Below, one piece after another: positions 43,147-52,547 of a stretch of DNA of 64,000 bases (within the stretch, counting starts at the first letter, position 1; every line of letters begins with the position of its first letter). Made by a program: the position numbers and the translations under genes. Below the pieces are notes generated by a model, which was not told where the DNA came from, did not search any database, and worked only from the letters and a program-made list of their open reading frames with translations. Source of the DNA: Pyxidicoccus sp. MSG2 (GTDB taxonomy: Bacteria; Myxococcota; Myxococcia; Myxococcales; Myxococcaceae); contig NZ_JAPNKC010000001.1 of the NCBI RefSeq assembly GCF_026626705.1, positions 3,968,001 through 4,032,000 of the forward strand. Reading direction: 5' to 3'.

Positions 43147-46100
43147 ATGACCTCCATCAACCCGAACTCGTTCACCGCCGCCGCAGAAATCCAGCGCCGC
43201 GCGCGAGAGGCGGCCGAGGCTGCCGCACGACAGGCCGCCGAGGCCGCCCGCCGGGCCGCGGAGGCCCAGGCGAAGCTGGCCGAGCAGGCGACGAAGGGGC
43301 AACAGCCCCAGCCGTCGCGCTCCGGGTTCCAGGCCGGGGTGAAGCCGAAGGGGCCCGAGCTCTCCGCGGACCCCACGCCGCCGGCCAGCTCGCTGCTCAC
43401 CGAGGACGTGCGCGACGGCCGGGCCAACTGCCTGGACCAGGCGGCGGACTGGCTGGACCTGGCGTCGCCGGAGATTCGCGCACGCTCGGAGATGGTCTTC
43501 CTGAAGGACAGCCGCCCGGGCGTGGAGGGTGAGTCGGGCCACGTCGTCATCCGCCAGGGCAACGGCGTCTTCGACCCGGCCTCGCGCAAGAGCTACGCGT
43601 CGATGGACGCGTACCTGAAGGACCAGCCCCACTATCAGCCGGTGGGCACGCTGAAGGCCGGCGCGGCGAAGCGCATCTTCGACACGCCTCCCGGGAGCCC
43701 CGCTCGCGCGGACGCGCTGGTGAAGGAGAAGGTGTCCCCCGAGCTGCAGCGAATGATGGTGGCGGATGCCGCGCCGCCTCCCGCCGAGCAGAAGCCGTCG
43801 TACACCCAGGAGCAGGCCACGAAGGACGCCGCCGCTCTTCACGACGCGATGGAGGGAGGCGTCACCGGCTGGGGCACCGACGAGGAGAAAGTCCACAAGA
43901 CGCTGGCGGGCAAGACGCCCGAGCAGATTGAAACGCTCCGCAAGACGTACAAGGACCAGTACGGGAAGGACCTGGACAAGCTCATCCGCAAGGAGATGAG
44001 CGGCGCCGACCTCAAGAAGGCGGAGGCCCTGCTCAAAGGTGACGGCGCGAAGAGCGACGCGGTGGCCATCCAGGCGGAGCTGGACGGGACGTTCGGCTCG
44101 TCGGAGGAAATCCTCAAGACGCTGGAGAAGAAGTCCCCCGAGGAGCGGCACGCCATCGCCGAGAAGTACGCGGAGCTGAAGGGCGGCGCTCCGGCGGGCC
44201 AGTCGCCCGAGGACTTCATGCTGTCGAAGCTTGAGAAGGAGCTCGACAAGGACGAGATGGCGCGGGCGCGCAACCTGCTCGGCGTCAGCCAGGCGAAGAC
44301 GCCCGAGGAGGCCGCGAAGCTGGAGGCCCAGGCCATCAAGGACGGCCTGCGCGAGGACATCAGCGGCCTGGGCACCGACGAGGACCGCATCTTCCAGCGA
44401 CTGGAGAAGGCCACGCCCGAGCAGCGCGCCATCCTGCTCCAGGACCAGGCCCTGCTGAAGGACCTGAAGGGCGACCTGTCGAAGGAGGAGTACGACCGGG
44501 CCATGGGCCTGCTCCAGGGCAACAGCGCCCAGGCGGACACCGCGCGCCTTCGCGACTCCATGGATGGCGTCTTCGGCGCGGACGAGAAGGCCGTGCGCGG
44601 CGTGCTGGAGGGCAAGACGCCCGAGCAGCTGGACGCCATCAAGGCCGAGTACCAGAAGCAGACGGGCAAATCGTTGGAGAGCGAGGTGCGCAAGTGGGGC
44701 GGCGCGGACGCGGAGGTGACACTGCGGCTGCTCAACCCGCCGAAGGAAGGCGACACGAAGGCACAGGCGGAGGCCTCCGCCGAGCGACTCCACCTGGCCA
44801 TGGACGGCGCGGGCACGGACGAGGACGCGCTGCGGAACGAGCTGCAGGGCAAGTCCAAGGCCGAGCTGGACACCATCACCGCGGCGTACAAGGAGAAGTA
44901 CGGCAAGGACCTGCGCAAGGAGCTGGACTCCGAGCTGGATGGCCGCGAGCAGCTCGAGCTGCTCGAGCAGATGTATGACCTGGGCGCGGTCGACGCGAAC
45001 GACCCGAATGCCAACGCGGAGCGCGTACGGCGGCTTCGCGAGCAGCAGGCGAACGAGAAGGGCTTCGGCACGTGGGTGCTCGACAACACGCAGCGGGCCA
45101 TCAAGGGCGAGTCGGACAACGACCGGCTGGACCGCAACCTGGAGCGGGCGGACACGGCGATTGCGACGGGTGACACGGAGCGGGCCACTGCGCTCACCGG
45201 GTATGCGACGGAGGACGTGAAGGCGCTTCAGGCGAGCAAGGACTCGCTGGCGGAGGGCGCGGCGACGGCAGCGGTCATCGTCGTCACGGGCGCGGCGGTG
45301 ATTGCCACCGGAGGCGCGGCGGCGCCGCTGGCGCTCGCGGGGTACGCGGCGCTGGGCGCGGGCACGCGGGCGGCGACGTACGCGGCCTTCCAGGGTGGCG
45401 CGGCCGGAGCGCAGGACCTGGGGCGGCAGGCGCTGATTGGCGCGGCGGAGGGCGCGACGGCCGTCATCCCCGTGGGCCGAGGTGCGAGCGCGCTGACGTC
45501 CGGAGCACGCGCGGGTGGCACCACCCTGGCGAAGGAGGGGGCCGCGACGGGAGCCCGGACGGGAGCCACCACCGTGGCGAAGGAGGCGGGCACCACCGCC
45601 GCGAAGGAAGCAGGCACCACCGCCGCGAAGGAAGCAGGCACCACCGCCGCGAAGGAAGCAGGCACCACCGCCGCGAAGGAGGCGGGCACCACCGCCGCGA
45701 AGCAGACGGCGGGCAGCAGCATCAAGCAGGCCGCGAAGGAAGGGGTGAAGGAGGGCGCGGCGGGAGGCGCGGCCGGCGGGGTGATGGACGCGGCCACGCG
45801 CAGCGAGACCTGGGACAACGGCGTGATGAATGCCCTGGGAGACATCGCCACCCGCGCGGTGGTGGATGGCACCATCGGCGCGGTGGCCGGTGGCCTCACC
45901 GGGGCGGGCCTCGCGGGCGGTCTCCACCTGGCAAAGGGAGCCCGGAGGTCGGGCAGCGAGGCCACGAGCCGGGCGGATGGGAGCAGGGATGGAGCGCCTG
46001 AAGCGCTTCAAGCCGACGGCATGCCTGCCAGAAGGAAGGCGGCGTCGGAAGGCAGCAACCCACCCTCCGTGTCGAACAGCACCGACGCGAGCGGCCCCAC

Positions 46101-47253
46101 CCGAGCCGGGCCCGCGGCTCGCACCGCGCAGGCGCGCGCGAAGCTCGACAAGCAGCTCGAGGGCCTCTCCCCCGAGGCACAGGCCGCCGTGAAGGCGAGG
46201 CTCGCCCGGGAGCCGGTGGCCGCGGACGCCATCCACGACATCATGTCGCAGCCCTCCTGGTCCAGGCTCTCGCCGTCCCAGCGGGAAGGACTGTGCAAGG
46301 TCATCGCGGAGACGACTCCGCGCGGGCTCCGGGACCTCAAGCTGCTGGCGAGGGACGCGAACCGGCTGACCACTCCGGACAGCCAGGGCAGGGCGCTGGT
46401 GGACAACCTCACGGACCTGGCCACCCAGGCCCAGCACCCCAGCCTGGCGAAGGCGAACATCGGCCGGGGGGAGCTGCTGGAGTCCGTCCTCGGCGACGTG
46501 GCCGCGCCCCAGCGAATCCATCAGGGCCAGGTGAACAGCTGCCAGGTCGCCACGCTCCAGCGGGAGCTGGCGGCGAGAGACCCGTCGGAATACGTGCGCC
46601 TGATGAAGGGGCTGACCTCCACCTCGGGCACGGTGAAGATGCGCGGGGGCGCGGAGCTGAAGCTGGAGCAGTCGCTGTTCGACCGCGCCAAGTTCCAGCA
46701 GCCGCCCTCCGGCCTGACGCCCCAGCAGCAGCGCGCCAACATCTACCGGACGCGGCGGCTCCCCTACGAAGAGGACCTGCGCACGCCGTCCGAGGGCATC
46801 TTCCAGAGCTCCACCCTCCAGCGTGCGACCGGCGAGAACACGTACGACGCGCGCGCCGACCGATGGCGGGACAGCCAGGGCGAGTGGCAGCAGGGACTCG
46901 CGCCCAAGGAGACGGCGGAGCTGGCGAGCCAGCTCTACGGGCGGCCCTATCGCTTCGTCACGTCCGATACCAACATCGCCGTGGTGCGTGCTCGCATGGG
47001 CAGGCTGGGCGAGAATCCCAACCCTCCGTACCTGGCCCACCTTCGCGCCTCCCCCGAGCCCGGAGGCATGGGCCACGTGATGAGCATCTCCCGCTTCGAG
47101 AACGGCAGGGTCTACTTCTCCAACCCCTGGGGCCCCATGGAACCGGATACGACCTTCGGGCAGTTCGTGCAGGAAAACCCGGGCAAGGGTGAGTGGTCCA
47201 TCGACGAAGCCATCTTCAAGGACTACCTGAAGGGCATCTCTGCCCCCGCGTGA
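43147..47253 (+). CDS. Annexin-repeat protein with calpain-like protease domain
   Basis: A 1368-residue protein without signal peptide. Residues 10-50 are an Ala-rich coil. A first cysteine/His domain (NCLDQAADWLD Cys95, GHVVIRQGNGVFDP His132/Asp143) follows. Five annexin-like repeats span about 225-612; repeats 1, 3 and 5 retain the calcium-site GxGTDE, e.g. MDGAGTDEDALRNEL, with YKEKYGKDLRKEL. Residues about 700-745 and 870-928 are hydrophobic Ala/Gly stretches. After a KEAGTTAA repeat tract, the C-terminal papain/calpain-like domain has QGQVNSCQ (Cys1132), GGMGHVMSI (His1310) and FSNPWGP (Asn1326). Probable Ca2+-dependent membrane-binding cysteine protease; a polymorphic-toxin-like role is an alternative. 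GAGGA precedes the start; divergent from the kinase. Confidence 0.88.
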   Translation: MTSINPNSFTAAAEIQRRAREAAEAAARQAAEAARRAAEAQAKLAEQATKGQQPQPSRSGFQAGVKPKGPELSADPTPPASSLLTEDVRDGRANCLDQAADWLDLASPEIRARSEMVFLKDSRPGVEGESGHVVIRQGNGVFDPASRKSYASMDAYLKDQPHYQPVGTLKAGAAKRIFDTPPGSPARADALVKEKVSPELQRMMVADAAPPPAEQKPSYTQEQATKDAAALHDAMEGGVTGWGTDEEKVHKTLAGKTPEQIETLRKTYKDQYGKDLDKLIRKEMSGADLKKAEALLKGDGAKSDAVAIQAELDGTFGSSEEILKTLEKKSPEERHAIAEKYAELKGGAPAGQSPEDFMLSKLEKELDKDEMARARNLLGVSQAKTPEEAAKLEAQAIKDGLREDISGLGTDEDRIFQRLEKATPEQRAILLQDQALLKDLKGDLSKEEYDRAMGLLQGNSAQADTARLRDSMDGVFGADEKAVRGVLEGKTPEQLDAIKAEYQKQTGKSLESEVRKWGGADAEVTLRLLNPPKEGDTKAQAEASAERLHLAMDGAGTDEDALRNELQGKSKAELDTITAAYKEKYGKDLRKELDSELDGREQLELLEQMYDLGAVDANDPNANAERVRRLREQQANEKGFGTWVLDNTQRAIKGESDNDRLDRNLERADTAIATGDTERATALTGYATEDVKALQASKDSLAEGAATAAVIVVTGAAVIATGGAAAPLALAGYAALGAGTRAATYAAFQGGAAGAQDLGRQALIGAAEGATAVIPVGRGASALTSGARAGGTTLAKEGAATGARTGATTVAKEAGTTAAKEAGTTAAKEAGTTAAKEAGTTAAKEAGTTAAKQTAGSSIKQAAKEGVKEGAAGGAAGGVMDAATRSETWDNGVMNALGDIATRAVVDGTIGAVAGGLTGAGLAGGLHLAKGARRSGSEATSRADGSRDGAPEALQADGMPARRKAASEGSNPPSVSNSTDASGPTRAGPAARTAQARAKLDKQLEGLSPEAQAAVKARLAREPVAADAIHDIMSQPSWSRLSPSQREGLCKVIAETTPRGLRDLKLLARDANRLTTPDSQGRALVDNLTDLATQAQHPSLAKANIGRGELLESVLGDVAAPQRIHQGQVNSCQVATLQRELAARDPSEYVRLMKGLTSTSGTVKMRGGAELKLEQSLFDRAKFQQPPSGLTPQQQRANIYRTRRLPYEEDLRTPSEGIFQSSTLQRATGENTYDARADRWRDSQGEWQQGLAPKETAELASQLYGRPYRFVTSDTNIAVVRARMGRLGENPNPPYLAHLRASPEPGGMGHVMSISRFENGRVYFSNPWGPMEPDTTFGQFVQENPGKGEWSIDEAIFKDYLKGISAPA
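45577..45696 (+). repeat. Five 24-bp coding tandem repeats
   Basis: Five in-frame copies of a 24-base unit encode AKEAGTTA five times inside the annexin/calpain-like gene. The three middle copies are identical and the outer two differ at two bases each. The count may vary between strains by slippage, changing linker length. Confidence 0.9.
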
Positions 47254-47333
47254 CGCGCGAAGGCGGGCTTCCACACCGCGATGAAGCCATGACAGGCGTT
47301 GTGTGCCGGCCGTGCGTGCCGCAGGCTCGCCCC

Positions 47334-48179
47334 ATGGATGCCCCCACTTCCACGGAAGCGCCCTCCCGCACCGGACGCGCCGGCTTCGCGCGGCTCGCCT
47401 TCGAGCGCGCGGGGCCGCGCACCGTGGTGCGCACCGCGCTCGCCCACAGTCCGCTGCGGCTGCTCACCCCGCGCAACCACGGCCATGCCGCGTGGGCGTA
47501 CACCAGCTCGCTGGGCGGCGGGCTGGTGGACGGGGACCATGTCTCGTTGGAGGTGGACGTGGCACCGGGCGCCTCCGCGCTCGTGTCCACCCAGGGCGCC
47601 AACCGCGTCTACCGCTCTCCCAACGGCTGCCGCAGCGAGCTCACCGCCCGCGTGGAGGAAGGTGCGCTGCTCGCCGTGGTGCCGGACCCCACGGTGTGCT
47701 TCACCGGCGCGCGGTATGCGCAGGCGTTCGACCTGCACCTGCACTCCAGCGCCTCGCTCGTCTTCGTGGACCTCGTCACCTCCGGCCGTGACGCCAGCGG
47801 CGAGCGCTGGGCCTTCACGCACTACACATCCACACTGCGAGTCCGCGTGGACGGCCGCGCCCGCGTGGACGAGCGCTGGCTGCTGGACCCGGCACACGGG
47901 CCCCTGCCCGAGCGCCTGGGCCGCTTCAACGCGCTGGCCTCCGTGCTCCTCCTGGGCCCGGCGCTGGCCTCCGCCCGCGAGTCGCTCTCCACCCAGCTCG
48001 CCGCGCTGCCCGTGTCCTCCCGCGCGGCGCTGATTCCCTCCGTCAGTCCGCTCGGCACCGACGGCCTGCTGCTGCGCGCCGCCGCCGTCTCCGTGGAGGA
48101 ATTGCTGCGCGCCACCCGCGCCTGGCTGTCCTTCCTGCCGACCCTGCTGGGCGACGACCCGTGGGCGCGGCGCGTGTAG
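47334..48179 (+). CDS. ureD: Urease accessory protein UreD
   Basis: A 281-residue UreD/UreH. LVDGDHVSLEVDVAPGASALVSTQGANRVYRS and VPDPTVCFTGARYAQ are diagnostic. UreD scaffolds the UreFG complex that delivers nickel to the urease active site. The ATG used gives a family-typical N-terminus; an upstream in-frame ATG at 47289 exists, with no better ribosome-binding site. It is separated from the other urease genes by the 3.4-kb M4 protease gene, but is on the same strand. Confidence 0.9.
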   Translation: MDAPTSTEAPSRTGRAGFARLAFERAGPRTVVRTALAHSPLRLLTPRNHGHAAWAYTSSLGGGLVDGDHVSLEVDVAPGASALVSTQGANRVYRSPNGCRSELTARVEEGALLAVVPDPTVCFTGARYAQAFDLHLHSSASLVFVDLVTSGRDASGERWAFTHYTSTLRVRVDGRARVDERWLLDPAHGPLPERLGRFNALASVLLLGPALASARESLSTQLAALPVSSRAALIPSVSPLGTDGLLLRAAAVSVEELLRATRAWLSFLPTLLGDDPWARRV

Positions 48180-48210
48180 GCGCCAGACGCGGCGCGGCAG
48201 GGAACTTTTT
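48180..48210 (+). terminator. Possible terminator after ureD
   Basis: Directly after the ureD stop, GCGCC and GGCGC form a 5-base stem with 6-base loop, and a run of five T lies ten bases beyond. A weak terminator that would separate ureD from the metalloprotease gene. Confidence 0.3.
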
Positions 48211-48281
48211 CTCCCTCCCCACGACAATGCGGGGCCTGCTCGCACGGCAAGGTGCGGGCCGGAATAGAGGGGGAAGTTCAA

Positions 48282-51200
48282 ATGCGAAGCATTCTCTGGA
48301 TGTGGACGGCACTCGTGTGCCTGGCGGTGGGGTGCGAGCCCACTCAGGGGGACTCACAGGAGCCACTGGAATCAACGCCCCGGGCCCGCGCGGAGCAACT
48401 GGCCGTGGAGCGCGGCTTCGACCTGCGCGAGGCGACGCTGGTGGAGAAGCCCGGGGGGACGGGGCTGCGCCATCAACTGCAACTGCGGGGCGTGCCCGTC
48501 TGGGGCCTGGAGGCGAAGACGGCGCAGGGCCAGACGCACTTCACCAACGCCCGGCTGGCGCCCGGCGTGCGCGCCGAGACGAAGCCCCGGGTGACGCAGG
48601 AGCAGGCGGTACAGGCCGCCCTGGAGCGGCTGGCGGACGCTTCCGCGCAACTGACCGGCGCCCAGCTCGTGCTGCTGCCCCAGGAGGAGCGCCGACGCAG
48701 GGCGGATGCCCCACCCGCGACCGTCGCGCTCCCCAATGCCGCGCACTACGAGCGGGTGGTGACGGGCTTCACGCTCGTCTACCGGCTGGAGCTGTCCACG
48801 CGTGACCCGGACCTCCCAGTCGAGACGCCGTGGATTGCTGACGTGGACGCCCTGTCGGGGCAGGTGCTGAAGCTGACCCCGCTCCGGTTCGATGCGGGCG
48901 ATTTCCGGACCGTCACCGGGTACGGCCTCAACTCCGGGACCCATTCGTTCCTCACCTTCTACGACTCGAGCGAGCAGCTGTACGAGCTCCGGGACACGCA
49001 CGGGAACATCTTCAAGAGCACCTCGTCCGACTCCGACATCTACTTCAGCTACACCCCGAGGTTCGGCGACGGGAAGGTGTTCACCACCAGCAACGAACCG
49101 GACAGCGTGAACGGGGAGACCGCGGCGGTGGACGCGTTCTACGCCGTGAACATGACGTGGACCTTCTTCAACACCATCCTCAAGCGCGACGGGCCCAACG
49201 GGCGCGGCAGGCCCATGCCCGTCCGGCTCCACCTCCCCGACGCCAACGCGTACTACTCCCCCAGTCCCACCAAGCCGCAGCTCCTGGTGGGCTATACTTG
49301 GCTCATCACCTTCCCCATGAAGCCGTACCGCGTCCCCCTGACGGCGACCGACATCATCGCCCACGAGCTCGGGCATGACTTCTTCTGGTCGGAGCTCTCT
49401 TCGGACGGGATGGCCTCGGACCTCAGCAATACCGAGCTGAACGGCATCAGCGAGGGCACGGGGGACATCATCGGATTCCTCACCGAGCTCACCCGGGATG
49501 CCATCAGGGGCGGACGCCAGCCCAGCTACATCGACCAGATGGTGCCCCAGACCTCCAACTACACCCTTGGCGAGCAGGTCGGGCAGGTCTCCCGCAACCT
49601 CCTCATCCCCACCTACAACGAGTGGTACGACGGCATCGGCAGGCAGGACGAGCACAAGTCCTCCGGCCCCATCTCGCTGATGTTCCTGCGGCTCGCGTAC
49701 GGCTGTGAGCCCATGCCCTCCTCGGGGAGCTGGACGGAGAAGAACTGCCCGCGAATTCCCGAGGGCTTCGCCGGCATCGGTCCCGTGCGCGCGGCGCGCA
49801 TCTGGGCGCTGACGCTGGCGAACATGCCCATGGGCGCGGACTACCTCCAGACCCGGGAGCTGGCCCTCGAGGTGGCGCGCCAGGAGGACAGCGTGACCGG
49901 AGAGCAGCAGCGCAAGGCGGTGGCCTACGCCTTCGCGGCCATCGCCGTGGGCGGCCGGCCCGACGAGGACCCTCCGCGGACGACGCTGTCCTGCCAGCAG
50001 GTGGCCCTCGACATCCGGTGCACCGGTAGCGTCACCGACGCCGGGCAGATTCCCGGCGAGCCCCTGCGGCCCGCCCAGCTTTCCGTGCTGGGCACCTCGC
50101 TGAAGAACTCGCTGCTGGACTGGCAGTTCACGCAGACGTTCCCCGGCACGTCGCTCTCCACCGCGAGCTACGTCATCCAGCTGAAGGCCTGGGACGGCTG
50201 GAACAACGTGGCCACCCGGACCGTCACCGTCGCCTTCGACAAGACGGGGCCGCAGGCCACGCTGTCCCGCCTGGGCACCCCCAAGCAGCCCCTGCTCAGC
50301 GTCACGGCCACCGACCCCTCGGGCATCCTCAAGGTCGAGTTCCTCGAAGGCACCCAGCTGCTGGCCACGGTGCTCACCCCGCCCTACGACAAGACCTTCG
50401 ACACCTCCACCTGGAGCGACGGCACCCACGCCATGGTCGCGAAGGTGTATGACTCGTTCAACAACGTCACCGTCCTCAACCACGCGCTGCTGGTGGACAA
50501 CACCCGGCCGGTGGTGACAATGACCGTGGGCGGCGGCACCACCCCGCCCTTCCCCGTCAACGCCACCGCGACGGATGCCTCGGCGCTGGTCCGCGCGGAC
50601 TTCAAGGTGGACGGGCTCGTCTTCGCCACCCGCACCACGGGCTCTCCCTACTCGGCGACGTACTCGCCGGTGGACCCGCTGCCCCACAACCTCACCGTGG
50701 AGGTGACGGACTCCTTCGGGAACAAGGGCACCGCCACCGTGGCCGCGCCGCTCGACAAGGCGCCTCCCGCCGTGACGTTCAGCGCCCAGCAGGGCTACAC
50801 CGGCACCATGACGCTCACCGTCGGCACGTCCGACACCTGCGGCGTCCAGTACCCGTATGCCCTGTACGTGGACGGCACCCTCGTGGGCCAGCCCACCACG
50901 CCCGGCTACGTCGTGGTCATGGCCGCCGAGGCGGTATCCGTCGGAGTGCACGCCTTCCAGGCCCTGGTCCGGGACAACTGCGGCAACCTGACCCAGTTCC
51001 AGACGACCTTCAGCAAGGTCTACACGCCCCCCGGCATCTCCTCCATCGCCCGCGACGACACCCAGCCGAAGAAGCCGAAGTTCACCGTGCAGTGCAACGA
51101 CTTCGACGGCGTGCACCACGTGGAGATGCGGGAGAACGGCGCGGTCCTGCAGTCGGACAGCACGCCGCCCTACGAGTTCGTGGTGGACACCACCACGCGG

Positions 51201-51671
51201 GCGGACAGGGACTACTCGATGCTGTTCCAGTGCTTCGACGTCTACGGGGCCTGGAGCCCACCGGAGTCCCGGACAGTGACCGCCGACAACACCGCGCCCG
51301 TCATCCAGGGCTTCACCATGTACGGCTCCGGCCACTCGTACCAGGTGGCCGTCTCCACCATCAGCGACCCTCGGGGGCTGAAGACTGTCGTCCTCCGGGG
51401 AGGGCTCGGCATCGACCCCACGTTCAGGACCACGCTGACGCAGCCCCCCTGGTTCTACAACCTCCTCTTCGCCGCGAGCCTGGACCTGAACACGAGCTAC
51501 GCGGTCTGGGTCGATGCCACGGACAAGTGGGGCAACCTGCGGACCGACATGTACTTCTGTCCCCTGGACACGGACACCACCCAGAATGCGTACCTGCCTT
51601 GCACGCTCTACAGCTCCCAGACCCAGAGCTCCCAGCTCCAGGCCTACGTTCCGTTGAGCTGGGGTGGGTGA
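48282..51671 (+). CDS. Secreted M4-like metalloprotease with Ig-like repeats
   Basis: A 1129-residue lipoprotein (lipobox AVGC, Cys18). A propeptide follows, with FTP-like AEQLAVERGFDLREATLVE. The thermolysin-type catalytic motif is HELGHDFF (His361, Glu362, His365), with the third zinc ligand Glu391 in GISEGTGDIIG. The M4 C-terminal lobe is at about 480-560. From about 590 to the end are roughly six Ig-like modules (PSGILKVEFLEGTQLL, SALVRADFKVDGLVF, DFDGVHHVEMRENGAVL). ATG follows GAGGGGGAAG. It interrupts the urease locus between ureD and ureAB but has its own flanking hairpins, so it is probably independently expressed. Likely surface or secreted protease. Confidence 0.88.
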   Translation: MRSILWMWTALVCLAVGCEPTQGDSQEPLESTPRARAEQLAVERGFDLREATLVEKPGGTGLRHQLQLRGVPVWGLEAKTAQGQTHFTNARLAPGVRAETKPRVTQEQAVQAALERLADASAQLTGAQLVLLPQEERRRRADAPPATVALPNAAHYERVVTGFTLVYRLELSTRDPDLPVETPWIADVDALSGQVLKLTPLRFDAGDFRTVTGYGLNSGTHSFLTFYDSSEQLYELRDTHGNIFKSTSSDSDIYFSYTPRFGDGKVFTTSNEPDSVNGETAAVDAFYAVNMTWTFFNTILKRDGPNGRGRPMPVRLHLPDANAYYSPSPTKPQLLVGYTWLITFPMKPYRVPLTATDIIAHELGHDFFWSELSSDGMASDLSNTELNGISEGTGDIIGFLTELTRDAIRGGRQPSYIDQMVPQTSNYTLGEQVGQVSRNLLIPTYNEWYDGIGRQDEHKSSGPISLMFLRLAYGCEPMPSSGSWTEKNCPRIPEGFAGIGPVRAARIWALTLANMPMGADYLQTRELALEVARQEDSVTGEQQRKAVAYAFAAIAVGGRPDEDPPRTTLSCQQVALDIRCTGSVTDAGQIPGEPLRPAQLSVLGTSLKNSLLDWQFTQTFPGTSLSTASYVIQLKAWDGWNNVATRTVTVAFDKTGPQATLSRLGTPKQPLLSVTATDPSGILKVEFLEGTQLLATVLTPPYDKTFDTSTWSDGTHAMVAKVYDSFNNVTVLNHALLVDNTRPVVTMTVGGGTTPPFPVNATATDASALVRADFKVDGLVFATRTTGSPYSATYSPVDPLPHNLTVEVTDSFGNKGTATVAAPLDKAPPAVTFSAQQGYTGTMTLTVGTSDTCGVQYPYALYVDGTLVGQPTTPGYVVVMAAEAVSVGVHAFQALVRDNCGNLTQFQTTFSKVYTPPGISSIARDDTQPKKPKFTVQCNDFDGVHHVEMRENGAVLQSDSTPPYEFVVDTTTRADRDYSMLFQCFDVYGAWSPPESRTVTADNTAPVIQGFTMYGSGHSYQVAVSTISDPRGLKTVVLRGGLGIDPTFRTTLTQPPWFYNLLFAASLDLNTSYAVWVDATDKWGNLRTDMYFCPLDTDTTQNAYLPCTLYSSQTQSSQLQAYVPLSWGG

Positions 51672-51675
51672 GGCG

Positions 51676-51696
51676 CTGGCCCCACTCATCGGCCAG
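51676..51696 (+). terminator. Possible terminator after the M4 protease gene
   Basis: CTGGCC and GGCCAG form a perfect 6-base stem with a 9-base loop five bases after the protease stop. There is no T run, so the strength is doubtful, but the position fits. Confidence 0.4.
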
Positions 51697-51776
51697 ATGA
51701 CGTCGTCGCGACAGTCACCGAACCTGAACGCAGGCTCACCTTGGAAGTGACTGACGCAGCGCGCTAGCCTGCGGGC

Positions 51777-52547
51777 GTGCACCTCTCCCCAAGAGACGTC
51801 GACAAGCTGCTGCTGCACCAGGCCGGCTTCCTCGCGCAGAAGCGCCTCGCGCGAGGCGTCCGGCTCAACTACCCGGAGGCGGTGGCGCTCATCGCCACGC
51901 AGTTGCTGGAGTTCATCCGTGACGGCCGGGGCGTGGCCGAGCTGATGGACCTGGGCCGCCGCCTCCTGGGCCGCGCGCAGGTGATGGAGGGCGTGCCGGA
52001 GCTGCTGGCGGAGGTGCAGGTGGAGGGCACCTTCCCGGACGGCTCCAAGCTGGTGACGGTGCACCACCCCGTCGTCGCCGAGCACGGCGATTTGGAGTTG
52101 GCCCTCTACGGCAGCTTCCTGCCGGTGCCCCCGCGCGAGCGCTTCAGCGTGCCCGCGCCCACGCAGGAGGGCCCGCCCGGCGAGGTACGCGTGCTCCCCG
52201 GCGAGCTGGTCCTCAACGACGGGCGCGACGCCATCTCCCTGCGCGTGACGCACAAGGGAGACCGGCCCATCCAGGTGGGCAGCCACTACCCCTTCTTCGA
52301 GACGAACCGTGCGCTCGTCTTCGACCGGGCGAAGGCCTACGGCCGGCGCCTGGACATCCCCGCGGGCACGGCGGTGCGCTTCGAGCCGGGGGAAACGAAG
52401 ACGGTGCCGCTCGTCTCCATCGCCGGGGACGCGGTGGTGCGCGGCGGCAACGCGCTGGGCAGCGGGAAGGTGTCACCCGAGGGCCGCGAGCGCGCCATGG
52501 ACGCGGTGCGCGCGCAGGGCTTCGGTCACCAGGAGGAGGGCTCATGA
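51777..52547 (+). CDS. ureAB: Urease fused gamma/beta subunit
   Basis: A 256-residue fusion of the small urease subunits. Residues about 1-100 are UreA ([31 protein letters not shown]), and about 135-256 are UreB ([55 protein letters not shown]). It starts with GTG. Its stop overlaps the ureC start by four bases (ATGA). The fusion parallels other bacteria with joined small subunits. Together with UreC it builds the nickel enzyme that hydrolyses urea to ammonia and CO2. Confidence 0.95.
   Translation: MHLSPRDVDKLLLHQAGFLAQKRLARGVRLNYPEAVALIATQLLEFIRDGRGVAELMDLGRRLLGRAQVMEGVPELLAEVQVEGTFPDGSKLVTVHHPVVAEHGDLELALYGSFLPVPPRERFSVPAPTQEGPPGEVRVLPGELVLNDGRDAISLRVTHKGDRPIQVGSHYPFFETNRALVFDRAKAYGRRLDIPAGTAVRFEPGETKTVPLVSIAGDAVVRGGNALGSGKVSPEGRERAMDAVRAQGFGHQEEGS

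Noticed and set aside
45577..45696. Possible CRISPR array
   Set aside because: Repeats are directly adjacent without spacers, in frame within a gene, and encode a regular peptide.
48372..52286. 1304-codon open frame on the minus strand
   Set aside because: Antisense to the M4 protease and ureAB; composition is that of a shadow frame.
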